Translations under genes and position numbers: made by a program
Shown: positions 29,447-37,795 of the stretch, in pieces
Layout: the number at the start of each line of letters is the position of its first letter
How positions within the stretch are numbered: the stretch's first letter is position 1
The notes under the pieces: generated by a model
What the model was told of the DNA's origin: nothing
Database searches by the model: none
Seen by the model: the letters and a program-made list of their open reading frames with translations, nothing else
NCBI RefSeq assembly: GCF_017312485.1
Contig: NZ_BMBA01000001.1
Location: 496,001-560,000, forward strand
Origin: Clostridium zeae
GTDB taxonomy: Bacteria; Bacillota; Clostridia; Clostridiales; Clostridiaceae
Reading direction: 5' to 3'
Length of the DNA: 64,000 bases

Positions 29447-30625
29447 TTATATAGAAACCTCTTCATACACCTTGTATATATCCATAGTTTTGTACAATTG
29501 TTCAACAGATTCTGCAAAACCTTCTGCTGAAAATCTTCTTGCAGTTTTTATTGCTTCCAAAGACAATTGCTTCTTCTTTAAATCATTAAATATAATTAAA
29601 TTCAAAGCTTCAATAAAGTCTTCAGTATCATTAAAAAGGTACCCATTGACATAATTTTCAATGACTCCATCTAGACACTTATCTGCTTTTGCTATAACTG
29701 GTAATCCAGCAGCAAGAGCTTCTATATATGTAAGTCCTTGAGTTTCACTTTGAGAGGCACTTACAAAAACATCTCCAATTTGATAATACCTTCCTATATC
29801 GTCCCAAGGTCTTTCTCCTGCAAAGACTACTTGATCATTTATGTTTAAAGCATTTGCTATAGTTTCTAGTCTATGTTTATCTGGCCCATCACCAATTAGC
29901 ACTAGTTTTACATCTCTATTAGATTTTAAATAGCCTTTTAAATTTATCATTATTTCTTCAATGTTTTTTTCTTTAGATATTCTGCCTACATATAATAAAA
30001 CTTTATCTTTTGTATTTATTCCTAGACTTTTACGCAAGCTTTGTGCCGTATCAAAATTATAATTAACTCTAGAAAACTTATTTATCTCAATGCCTGTAGG
30101 TATAACTGAAATATCTTTTTGAACATTGTAGGATTCTAGCATATCTAGAACCTTTTTTGTTGGAACAATGACCTGGTCCGCAGAATTACAGAAACTAACA
30201 CTTAATCTTCTTGCTGCTATCTTTGCTATTGGATCAAAAATTTTAAGTTTCACAATATAATGTGTGTAATCCTCGTATATAGTGTGGTATGTGTGAAGAA
30301 AAGGAATATTAAGTTCTCTAGCCATTGCTCTTCCAAAGATACCAAGTGAAAATTCTGTATGAGTATGGATTAAATCTAAATTTAATCTTTTTATAACCTT
30401 TGCCAGTCTTGGATTATAGAACAACCCAACCCTTCTTGCACTTGCGAAAGGTATACTAGGTACTCTGTAGACATTTTTTTCCCATCCTACTACCTTTGGA
30501 TCTGTTGTTGTAAACACATATACCTTGTGACCTATATTTTCAAGGTATTCTTTAAGCATTAGTACCGAAGTGGCTACCCCGTTTATTTGTGGATAGTAGG
30601 TATCGGTAAAAAGTCCTATATTCAT
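29447..30625 (-). CDS. GT4 glycosyltransferase, 1,2-diacylglycerol 3-alpha-glucosyltransferase-like
   Basis: The 392-residue GT-B enzyme begins MNIGLFTDTYYPQINGVATS, typical of monoglucosyl-diacylglycerol synthases and relatives. It continues with HTHTEFSLGIFGRAMA and HTYHTIYEDYTHYI, the acceptor-side motif conserved in Streptococcus/Mycoplasma enzymes. The GT4 EX7E motif is SETQGLTYIEALAAG. It would transfer glucose from UDP-glucose to diacylglycerol at the inner membrane leaflet. The CpoA-like enzyme at 24277 would act next. AAGGAG precedes ATG 30625. Confidence 0.85.
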   Translation of the reverse strand: MNIGLFTDTYYPQINGVATSVLMLKEYLENIGHKVYVFTTTDPKVVGWEKNVYRVPSIPFASARRVGLFYNPRLAKVIKRLNLDLIHTHTEFSLGIFGRAMARELNIPFLHTYHTIYEDYTHYIVKLKIFDPIAKIAARRLSVSFCNSADQVIVPTKKVLDMLESYNVQKDISVIPTGIEINKFSRVNYNFDTAQSLRKSLGINTKDKVLLYVGRISKEKNIEEIMINLKGYLKSNRDVKLVLIGDGPDKHRLETIANALNINDQVVFAGERPWDDIGRYYQIGDVFVSASQSETQGLTYIEALAAGLPVIAKADKCLDGVIENYVNGYLFNDTEDFIEALNLIIFNDLKKKQLSLEAIKTARRFSAEGFAESVEQLYKTMDIYKVYEEVSI

Positions 30626-30721
30626 TCTCCTTACTCCTTTTAACTCATAATTAAGCTACATATAAAAATTTATCTATTAATCATATAAATGATTTTCACT
30701 CTATTAATTAATACTTGAGTC

Positions 30722-30771
30722 TATGTTTAAGAATTATGTTGAGATTAAGTGGGTTCTCAAGATATGCTATA
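30722..30771 (+). repeat. 50-nt remnant similar to 4608-4657
   Basis: This copy matches the first half of 4608-4663 without gaps (about 36 of 50 bases identical) but lacks a convincing ribosome binding site. It is embedded in the 5' half of the hairpin at 30736-30805. Confidence 0.4.
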
Positions 30772-30805
30772 ACGTATCGGATGGCTAACCGCTTAGTTTC
30801 AACAT
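30736..30805. repeat. 70-nt imperfect hairpin element
   Basis: The arms 30736-30755 (ATGTTGAGATTAAGTGGG) and 30787-30805 pair over 17 positions on the plus strand, counting G-U wobbles. A structured RNA or an element remnant would explain the wobble-compatible differences. It sits in the promoter-side gap of the glucosyltransferase gene, with no T tract. Confidence 0.45.
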
Positions 30806-31017
30806 GATGCTTTAAAAATGTCATACATGTTTACCTTCTGACATTTATTAAAACATTTTTTATATTTCCAACTTCAGTATAAATTAAACAGGTTAAATCT
30901 AAAGTATTAATTGTTAAACTATTTATAAACTAACTTTAAAAGTTTGTTAAAATTGCACTGGAAATCTAAATACATACTTCTGATGAAGGATTATAACCGT
31001 ATAAAATCCCTGTGTTT

Positions 31018-31077
31018 ATGTATTAAAAAAATGTTGTTGGTTATATACAAATATCCAACAACATTTTTTTAATACAT
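31018..31077. repeat. Long inverted repeat, family copy 1 (also a strong terminator)
   Basis: Perfect 23-bp arms (31018-31040, 31055-31077) of the type ATGTATTAAAAAAATGTTG flank a 14-nt loop. Related arms recur at 40260/40437 and 62309/62378 with unrelated interiors. The A/T tracts make it a bidirectional terminator, probably ending the HAD gene transcript. Confidence 0.75.
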
Positions 31078-31222
31078 ACTTATAGTGTTTTTTATAGTAA
31101 CTATTAATCATATTTATTTCAAGAAACAGCCATATCAAAATTTAATTTATTCATTTCACAAAATCCCCAATTATAGAGATTTTCAGCATATATAAATTAC
31201 CACATCATCTTTTAGATAACGA

Positions 31223-32023
31223 CTATATTGCTCTGAATTTCTTTAATGCATTTGCAATACCATCTTTGTCAACTTTATCAGTAACATAATATGCAATAGA
31301 TTTAATCTCATCTGTACCATTTCCCATGGCTATTCCATGTTTCACAAGCTTCAACATTTCAATATCATTTTGAGCATCACCAAAAGCAAAGGTATCTTCT
31401 TTGTCTATTCCTAATCTTTTGAATAAGAACTCAACTGCTGATCCTTTAGAAAAGCCAGGTAAATGTATATCTAATCTAATATTAGCTTCTACATAAGCAT
31501 GTACTACCCAATTCGTTGGTAGTTTTTCTTTGAATTCTGTCATATCTTTTTCACTTTTAAATAGTATTGTCCCCATATTAGCATGTACATCTTCTATCTT
31601 CCATATTTCTATAGAATCCTTAGGTTTGTCAGGTCCACCTAAAAATAATTCTCTTTGCTTAACACAAAGTGGGTGATCAAGGTCGCTGCACCATACACCG
31701 TGATGCCCACTTAATAGATATTGAGCATCACATTTATCAGACAAATCCATTATATATTGTATATCTTCTATCGAAAAATAATTATCATGTAAAACTTCAT
31801 CTTTAAACACTATGTAATTTCCATTACAAAATATATACCCATCAAAGTCTAATTTTGAGATAGTATTAGGAACTGCTGATCTCGCTGTAGCTACTACTGT
31901 ATAGTTACCATTTTCTCTAAATTTTTTTAGTGCTTCGATAGTACTTTGTGCTGGCTCAATCATTCCAGAAGGCACATCCACTAAGGTTCCATCGATATCT
32001 AAAAAAGTTATCTTATTTCCCAT
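31223..32023 (-). CDS. Cof-type HAD-IIB phosphatase
   Basis: Motif I FLDIDGTLVD is at the N terminus, motif II is in VVATARSA, and motif IV/III near the C terminus reads FAFGDAQNDIEMLK, typical for sugar-phosphate and flavin phosphatases of the Cof family. A C2B cap lies between motifs II and III. The start is ATG 32023 behind GGGAGAGG. The longer reading frame from 32065 has no ribosome binding site. Substrate unknown. Confidence 0.92.
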   Translation of the reverse strand: MGNKITFLDIDGTLVDVPSGMIEPAQSTIEALKKFRENGNYTVVATARSAVPNTISKLDFDGYIFCNGNYIVFKDEVLHDNYFSIEDIQYIMDLSDKCDAQYLLSGHHGVWCSDLDHPLCVKQRELFLGGPDKPKDSIEIWKIEDVHANMGTILFKSEKDMTEFKEKLPTNWVVHAYVEANIRLDIHLPGFSKGSAVEFLFKRLGIDKEDTFAFGDAQNDIEMLKLVKHGIAMGNGTDEIKSIAYYVTDKVDKDGIANALKKFRAI

Positions 32024-32510
32024 ATAAATCCTCTCCCTTGTATATACTACTATGTTTAATAACATTAAAGCTTAATTTAATAACATTATGATTCTTAACT
32101 ATTAAAATCTTGAATCATATCACAATGATAAACAATAGAATTAATAAATTGCTTAGTTAATTCATAAGTAATCAATTAAATTAAACTTACAGCTATATTT
32201 ACACACTTACATTACATTTAAAATTCTATCACAAGATGAAAGGTGTGAATTTTCTTGTTTTGAAAACATATGCACCAAATGATGATGTTTTAAATTATCC
32301 TGCATTCTTAGAAGTGAATCCATTCATTTTTCATTGATTCTATATAACTTTTTTTCATTATTTCAATTAAGTTTTGTAATTTTATGTCGAATATTGATAT
32401 ATAAAGTCTTTTTTTGTTTTACTAGAATACTATCATTCATTCTCATATATCCTGATGTTTTAATATTGATAAATCTAACCATGAAATAATCTTAAAGAGA
32501 GGTCTATTAT
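32024..32510. other. Divergent intergenic region, nothing specific
   Basis: This gap separates the HAD phosphatase gene (minus) from the GGDEF gene (plus). A short open frame of 33 codons begins at an ATG in the middle but lacks a ribosome binding site. I see no clear promoter pair or structure. Confidence 0.4.
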
Positions 32511-34055
32511 ATGTCATTTACACTTGTGTTCCTTAGTATATACTTTTTTCTTTCCGCATTACTGTCAGTATTTTTTGCAGCATATGCTATATCAAAAGGA
32601 ACAACCACATTAGTAAAAGTCTTCTTTTCACTTTGTTTACTTGTTAGTATTTATTTATTTAGCTATCTTCTGGAGATTAACAGTAGTTCATTACCTCAGA
32701 TGATGTTTTGGAATCAGATTCAATATATAGGGATACCATTTTATCCAGCCTTATGGCTTTTACTATCTCTAATTTATACAAAAGCTATAAAAACCTTTAG
32801 CAGTAGTACTTTTTTCATTATATTTATAGTACCTATTTTGATTTTTTTGATGCAGCTTACAAATCCAATGCATCACATTTACTATAAATCACTTATGCTA
32901 AAGAAAGAATTTGGGTTAAATTTTCTTACTTTCAATAAAGAACCTTGGTATTTGTTTTACTGTATTTATATAACACTTTACTTTCTTATAGCTATATCAT
33001 GTTACGTAAAAAACTATCGAAAAGTTGCAGCCTTTGAACGCTCAGGCTATAAGATTATGATTTTAGCTTCTCTACTTCCTTTTATAAGTTTTGAACTGCT
33101 TTTAATGAACCCAGGTAATGTGAGTATAAATTACGTAGCTCTAATACTTCCATTTTCTTTCTCTTTAATTCTTATAGCTATATTTAAGTATGATTTCTTA
33201 GCACTTAAAACTTTAGCTAGAGATGTTCTATTTGAGAAAAGTTCTGATGGTATGATTTTGATAGACAATACAAGTCGTCTTATGGATTATAACCCTGCTG
33301 CTGCGGAGCTTTTTCAAGAACTAAACAATTCAATGAAAGGCAAAACCATTGAGTTCATTTTGGGGAGCCAAATTGACCTTCTTAAGATATTAAATACCAA
33401 TGATACTAGCGATATAAAAATTTCTCTTGGTGATAGCTATGGATATTTTGAAGTGAAAACAGTGACTATAAAAAATGATTTTGGTAATATTGTAGGTCGG
33501 CTAATAAATCTTATAAATATTACTGAAAGAAAAAATGATCAGGAAGCGCTAAAAATACTTGCCTCTACAGATGCTCTTACTAACCTTTATAATAGAAATA
33601 GATTTATGCAGCTAGCCAACCTTCAAATGGAGTGTTCATCTGACTATAATACCAACTTTACACTTCTGATGATTGATATAGATCATTTTAAACATATCAA
33701 TGATACGAATGGTCATGCTGCAGGAGATGCTGTTTTAGCTCATTTGGGATGTGAAATGAAAAAGTATTTTAGAAGAACTGATATAATAGGACGTTTAGGA
33801 GGGGAAGAATTTGCTGTAATATTGCCATCAACTAGCCTAGATGCAGCAAAAAACATAACAGAATTCTTCTGCGATATGATTTCTAAGGAACCTATTATTT
33901 GTGGAAATAAACCTATCTATTTTACTTTGAGTATAGGAATTTCAGTATATGATAGAAGACTTGAAACTTTTAGCGAAGTGCTAAAGCTTGCTGACGAAGC
34001 ACTTTATGAATCTAAAGAAAATGGTAGGAATAGAGTAACGGTTAAAGTTTTATAG
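32511..34055 (+). CDS. Diguanylate cyclase with 7TM N terminus, PAS and GGDEF domains
   Basis: The 514-residue protein has about seven hydrophobic segments in residues 1-225 (7TM region as in HisK-type sensors, including a QIQYIGIPFYPALWLLL segment). A PAS-like domain at about 235-340 follows (SSDGMILIDNTSRLMDYNPAAAELF), then a GGDEF domain. The active-site motif is GGEEF (residues 430-434) and an intact I-site RRTD lies five residues before it, so it should make c-di-GMP with product inhibition. GAGAGG precedes ATG 32511. Confidence 0.93.
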   Translation: MSFTLVFLSIYFFLSALLSVFFAAYAISKGTTTLVKVFFSLCLLVSIYLFSYLLEINSSSLPQMMFWNQIQYIGIPFYPALWLLLSLIYTKAIKTFSSSTFFIIFIVPILIFLMQLTNPMHHIYYKSLMLKKEFGLNFLTFNKEPWYLFYCIYITLYFLIAISCYVKNYRKVAAFERSGYKIMILASLLPFISFELLLMNPGNVSINYVALILPFSFSLILIAIFKYDFLALKTLARDVLFEKSSDGMILIDNTSRLMDYNPAAAELFQELNNSMKGKTIEFILGSQIDLLKILNTNDTSDIKISLGDSYGYFEVKTVTIKNDFGNIVGRLINLINITERKNDQEALKILASTDALTNLYNRNRFMQLANLQMECSSDYNTNFTLLMIDIDHFKHINDTNGHAAGDAVLAHLGCEMKKYFRRTDIIGRLGGEEFAVILPSTSLDAAKNITEFFCDMISKEPIICGNKPIYFTLSIGISVYDRRLETFSEVLKLADEALYESKENGRNRVTVKVL

Positions 34056-34072
34056 TTTTCTATACAGTAAAA

Positions 34073-34114
34073 AAGCATTAACAGCTTATATTCATAATAT
34101 ATCTGTTAATGCTT
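34073..34114. terminator. Terminator between the two GGDEF genes
   Basis: AAGCATTAACAG (34073-34084) and CTGTTAATGCTT (34103-34114) form a perfect 12-bp stem. On the minus strand it is followed by TTTTTTACTG, so it best serves the 34160 gene, but the plus-strand gene ends just before it too. Confidence 0.75.
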
Positions 34115-34159
34115 ATATTATATGGTTTTATATGGCTTGAATCTAGAAAATTTAAATTA

Positions 34160-35920
34160 CTATCTACCTTCAATTAATGTTTTAGCATCATAAAGCATAA
34201 TGTCAGCCTCATGTATCATGTTTTCAAAGGTTGTTTTAATATTTGGTTTATATATAGAATATCCCATGCTTATGGATAATGAATAAGTCTTACCTGAATA
34301 CTCATTATATTTATTAAAATTATAATTAACAAAATCTATAATTACTTTTGCATCTACTTTTGAAGCCTTGTTAACAGCAATAGCTATAAATTCATCTCCA
34401 CTTATATGTGCTACGATATCATCTTTTCCAAAGGACATTCTTAGAAGATTCCCGGCAGTTCTAATCGCTTCATCCCCCTCTTTATGCCCATGGAAATCAT
34501 TTATTTGCTTTAATCTATTTAAGTCTCCATAAAACAACGTAAATTTGCCTCCAGTAATCTGCGCAGCTCTAAAAAGGGATCTGCCTTGATCATAAAGACC
34601 TCTTCTATTTAGAAGCCCTGTCAATTCATCTATATACACAGCTTTGTTTTCTTCAAGAAGCTTTTCAACCTTTTCAAAAGCATCAGAGAATTTTGCTGCT
34701 AATATATAGGACTGCGAAAATATAAAAATAAATAACCCTATTGGAGTAAGTGATTTAGTATACATCATACCTGCCTGCAATAAAATATCGTGAATCACTG
34801 CAGTAAGGAACACTAAAAATCCAAGTAAAATTATAATAGCCCCTTTATTCTTGTTAATTATCTCTTTAATAATAATATATAAAATATAGCAAAATAGCAA
34901 AACACCCCATATCTCAAAATACAGTAAAAAAGTATCGTAGACTTCGATGTTTGTACATATTGTTATTACACTAACAAGTATTGTAATAATGTTCATTGCT
35001 TTTACTACTTTTTCTGAGAATTCATGCTCAAAAATCTCTTTAAAAAACATAACTATAAATGGTAGTGAAATATATACTGTCAAATAAGCTAGTTTATTAA
35101 ATAAATCAAAAGAAATATTAGGAAGGATATCAAAAATAATTCTTTCGCTAACTATTGCATTTCTTAGTGATATACATAAACAAAAAATACCGAAGTATAA
35201 CGGAGCTTTATTTTGAGGCCTCCTATAATATAAAGCAAAATGATAGATTCCCATTATTACAAGCGCACCTATAATAAAGGCATCGGAAGCCACCCCGCTA
35301 ACATATTCCTTTTTTATCTGTTTCGCATCTCCCATATAAATACTTTGAACTGTTCCTACTACATTATTAAAGTTTGACATTTGAATTACTATTTCTACTT
35401 CACTTTTATTATTATTAAAAAATGCAATTTGATGCTCAAAGCTTCCTGACGCACTATTCTCGTCTTTACTTACCTGCCCTGAAGAAGCTAGCAGCTTACC
35501 GTTAATCCATATCTTTGAAGCGGATAAAAGGTATTGAGTCTTTATTCCATAAAGTCTATCCTCATCAGGTTTCAGCTTGATGATAAGTCTCATGGTACCA
35601 TAACCGTATTTAGGTAGTATTTTATTATACACAGAAGTTTTTACTGTGCTTGGAACTTGTAAATAATCATCAACCTTCTTTATACCATTATTAAAATCCT
35701 TTGGTTCCAGTAACTGCCCCCAATATAATTCCCATTGGCCGTCCAACTTAGCTATTCTACTACTATCAAAATCAACATCGCTTAAATCTACTTTTCCTTG
35801 GAAAGCTCTAGGTATATTATCTTTTTGAACATCACATCCAAATAAAAAAAGTGTTGTAAAAATGAAGAAGATAAGAATTAAATTTTGCTTTTTTAAAATT
35901 GAAGTATTTTTCTTAAACAT
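34160..35920 (-). CDS. Lipoprotein-type 7TMR-DISM sensor with degenerate GGDEF domain
   Basis: Starting at ATG 35920, the N terminus has a signal with lipobox LFLFGC (C30 from the upstream GTG start). An extracytoplasmic beta-sandwich domain (DGQWELYWGQLLEP, then YLLSASKIWINGKLLASSG, as in 7TMR-DISMED2) is followed by seven transmembrane helices. A GGDEF domain begins at IDELTGLLNRRGLYD. The active-site motif is SGDEF (508-512), and the I-site RxxD is replaced (GKDD). It probably senses an external ligand. Catalysis is possible with SGDEF but product inhibition is lost. Confidence 0.9.
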   Translation of the reverse strand: MFKKNTSILKKQNLILIFFIFTTLFLFGCDVQKDNIPRAFQGKVDLSDVDFDSSRIAKLDGQWELYWGQLLEPKDFNNGIKKVDDYLQVPSTVKTSVYNKILPKYGYGTMRLIIKLKPDEDRLYGIKTQYLLSASKIWINGKLLASSGQVSKDENSASGSFEHQIAFFNNNKSEVEIVIQMSNFNNVVGTVQSIYMGDAKQIKKEYVSGVASDAFIIGALVIMGIYHFALYYRRPQNKAPLYFGIFCLCISLRNAIVSERIIFDILPNISFDLFNKLAYLTVYISLPFIVMFFKEIFEHEFSEKVVKAMNIITILVSVITICTNIEVYDTFLLYFEIWGVLLFCYILYIIIKEIINKNKGAIIILLGFLVFLTAVIHDILLQAGMMYTKSLTPIGLFIFIFSQSYILAAKFSDAFEKVEKLLEENKAVYIDELTGLLNRRGLYDQGRSLFRAAQITGGKFTLFYGDLNRLKQINDFHGHKEGDEAIRTAGNLLRMSFGKDDIVAHISGDEFIAIAVNKASKVDAKVIIDFVNYNFNKYNEYSGKTYSLSISMGYSIYKPNIKTTFENMIHEADIMLYDAKTLIEGR

Positions 35921-36070
35921 CACTCAATGACCCTTCTTTAAGTTTTCCTGCAACATTCGACCTTATTTATTTTATTCTTTTGAATTTTACTTAATTTCAT
36001 ATTTTAGCTGTATTATTTTTACTATTACATACAGGCTAATATTTGTCAAGAATATTACGTTTTTCCATTA

Positions 36071-36092
36071 ATTAGTTGAACTAGTTAGTTAA
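36071..36092 (-). promoter_or_regulatory. Distant relative of the efflux operator
   Basis: On the minus strand it begins TTAACTAACTAGTT, matching 13 of the first 14 positions of the efflux operators at 7031 and 7260. It lies about 150 nt upstream of the lipoprotein GGDEF gene. The second half differs, so binding is doubtful. Confidence 0.25.
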
Positions 36093-36120
36093 AGAGTAAA
36101 CTTCATCTTGATTATTAAAA

Positions 36121-36163
36121 TATTAAATAAGTATATTTCTGGTTTTAATATACTTATTTAATA
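36121..36163. terminator. Perfect 16-bp hairpin
   Basis: TATTAAATAAGTATAT (36121-36136) pairs perfectly with 36148-36163 across an 11-nt loop. Weak T tracts on both sides. It may be a secondary terminator for the YiiX-like gene or an operator. Confidence 0.45.
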
Positions 36164-36511
36164 CTTTTATTATTTGAATAATTTCAACTGTTACCCTAAT
36201 GTATAAATTAATTATACATTAAAACACCATAATTTTTAACCATTAATGTATATACTTTGCAAAAGTGTTTATTTATATATTAAATAAAATAAACTTCTTT
36301 TTCATAACTGGATAAATTCCATTACATACTTTGGATAATTTTATGTTTTTTTAAGATTTCCCGTGACGAGGAATCTATATATTTCTGCATTTTCCTACGA
36401 AAAAACAAAAGTTTCTTCTTTTACTTTGTGGGGATTTTATCTTGATGAAAGGTTCCTATGCATTTTTTACAATACCATATATAACATTTCATTTATTCTA
36501 AATAAATTTTC

Positions 36512-36557
36512 AAAAAAGCTCTACATAATAAATTACTGTATAATCTATTATGTAGAG
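36512..36557 (-). terminator. Terminator after the YiiX-like gene
   Basis: CTCTACATAATA and TATTATGTAGAG form a 12-bp stem; on the minus strand it continues into CTTTTTTG. It starts 15 nt past the stop codon. Confidence 0.8.
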
Positions 36558-36571
36558 TTTACATATGTGAA

Positions 36572-37219
36572 TTATTGTCCTACTACATCAATTAATGGTC
36601 CATCTATAAGTTGTCCTTTTTTTATAAAAGGTAAAACCGTGGAACTTGAAAAATCCTTTGGCGCGTAACTATTAGGTGCATATCTTCTTGTTAAAAGTCC
36701 CATATGTATAAAAGTGTCTGCAATTAATTCGCTGCAAAAATAACTATCGTTAACAATTTCTTTGTGAAAAACTCTGGCTTCAAAAAATTCTTTGCTTAAA
36801 TCAAATTCTGACTCAGGAAAAGTGTCCTTATGTACTTTTCCAACAAATGTCTTAAGCTTTTCCAACATTTCTTCAGTTATTTCACAACCATTGTAACGAA
36901 TTTGGAATATATTATCTTTCTTATCTTCAACATCAGTTATAAGCCTTTTCTCCAAATCAACAAGCATTGGTCCAATTTTTGATTCCTTTAGCTCCACATC
37001 TGGCAAATTTACCAATATGTTTGATTCCCAAAGTAGTAGTCTGTTGCTGTTAGTTATTCCTAGATTCTCTGGTCTTATTACCATCCCTACATGAGACCAA
37101 GGACTTCTAGTAATTACTTCGTTAAGCTGACTGCTTAAAAGCAATCCGTGAAAAAGAATAAGATCACCTGTCTTTAATTCATCTTTTACTTCATCATAAA
37201 AAACAGTGTTACGTTGCAT
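36572..37219 (-). CDS. YiiX/YebB-like permuted papain-fold (NlpC/P60-related) protein
   Basis: The 215-residue protein has KTGDLILFHG at the start, then the catalytic-type histidine in PWSHVGMV (H43) and, near residue 162, the cysteine in YFCSELIADTF. This H-first, C-later order is the permuted papain layout of the DUF830/YiiX family, thought to be cysteine peptidases or amidases. No signal peptide is seen, so it acts in the cytoplasm. GGGGGAG precedes ATG 37219. Confidence 0.85.
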   Translation of the reverse strand: MQRNTVFYDEVKDELKTGDLILFHGLLLSSQLNEVITRSPWSHVGMVIRPENLGITNSNRLLLWESNILVNLPDVELKESKIGPMLVDLEKRLITDVEDKKDNIFQIRYNGCEITEEMLEKLKTFVGKVHKDTFPESEFDLSKEFFEARVFHKEIVNDSYFCSELIADTFIHMGLLTRRYAPNSYAPKDFSSSTVLPFIKKGQLIDGPLIDVVGQ

Positions 37220-37325
37220 AAAGTCTCCCCCTATTACATGACTAATTTCTACTAAATATTTATTTATTCTACAACATTTTCACTATTTCATAAAAAATGG
37301 TATCTGTCAATATATTATTTATTAA

Positions 37326-37568
37326 GTACATAATTCATATGATAAAACTTTTGATATTAATTCACCTTACAATATAAGAAACTTTCCTCTATTTCAAAGA
37401 TTTATAACAATAAAATTGCAGAATGACGAAATCATAACTTTAAAATCCAATGTGGACTTCATATCAATTGGTGAAACTATAGATGTCTATTATACTAAAG
37501 AGCAAAAATTGATATACAAACCAAGAAAATTGAATTTTACACAAAAAAAATCAGACTTAAATTTGTAA
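37326..37568 (+). pseudogene. 5'-truncated coding remnant
   Basis: A stop-free frame of 80 codons follows a TAA at 37323 and has no plausible start codon with a ribosome binding site. Its translation looks coding (FITIKLQNDEIITLKSNVDF, then IGETIDVYYTKEQKLIY) and resembles the small beta-strand repeats of DUF3592-type membrane-associated proteins (G..v.VyYnp.kp). The final stop lies inside the terminator stem at 37546-37579. The 5' part has evidently been lost. Confidence 0.45.
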
Positions 37569-37579
37569 GTCTGATTTTT
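37546..37579. terminator. Terminator hairpin of the remnant gene
   Basis: A 14-bp perfect stem AAAAATCAGACTTA/TAAGTCTGATTTTT with a 6-nt loop and T/A tracts on both sides. Confidence 0.75.
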
Positions 37580-37727
37580 CTTTGTGGGCATTAAGCAAAT
37601 ATTTTAGCTGTTCTTCGAATTAAATTATAGCTTGTAAACCTTTAATTTTTAATATCCATTGTTGTAAAAAAAATTATCCTTTCTTGCACATCTTTAGATG
37701 AACCACTTCGTAATTAAATTTATATTT

Positions 37728-37770
37728 TCAAATCCTCCTCTCTGAACCCAGAGGGGTTTTGAAAATAGTT
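37728..37770. terminator. Hairpin after the glycerate kinase gene
   Basis: TATTTTCAAA...CTCTG pairs with CAGAG...TTTGAAAATA around an AACC loop. Long, with an internal bulge, and no T run on the minus strand, so termination is likely but not certain. Confidence 0.5.
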
Positions 37771-37795
37771 TACGGATTGAAGTGCTTCATCTTTA

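Larger units (their letters stand above)
35924..36571. other. Long gap with hairpins and an operator-like half site
   Basis: No gene was found in 648 nt. It contains a TetR-operator-like sequence at 36071-36092 and two terminator-like stems at 36121-36163 and 36512-36557, each listed separately. A plus-strand open frame in the second half has no coding character. Confidence 0.5.

Noticed and set aside
32237-32338. 33-codon plus-strand frame (MKGVNFLVLKTYAP...)
   Set aside because: No ribosome binding site, very short, and no recognisable family. It may be chance.
36363-36668. Plus-strand open frame of 101 codons
   Set aside because: It crosses a terminator and runs antisense into the YiiX-like gene, with no RBS and AT-driven composition.
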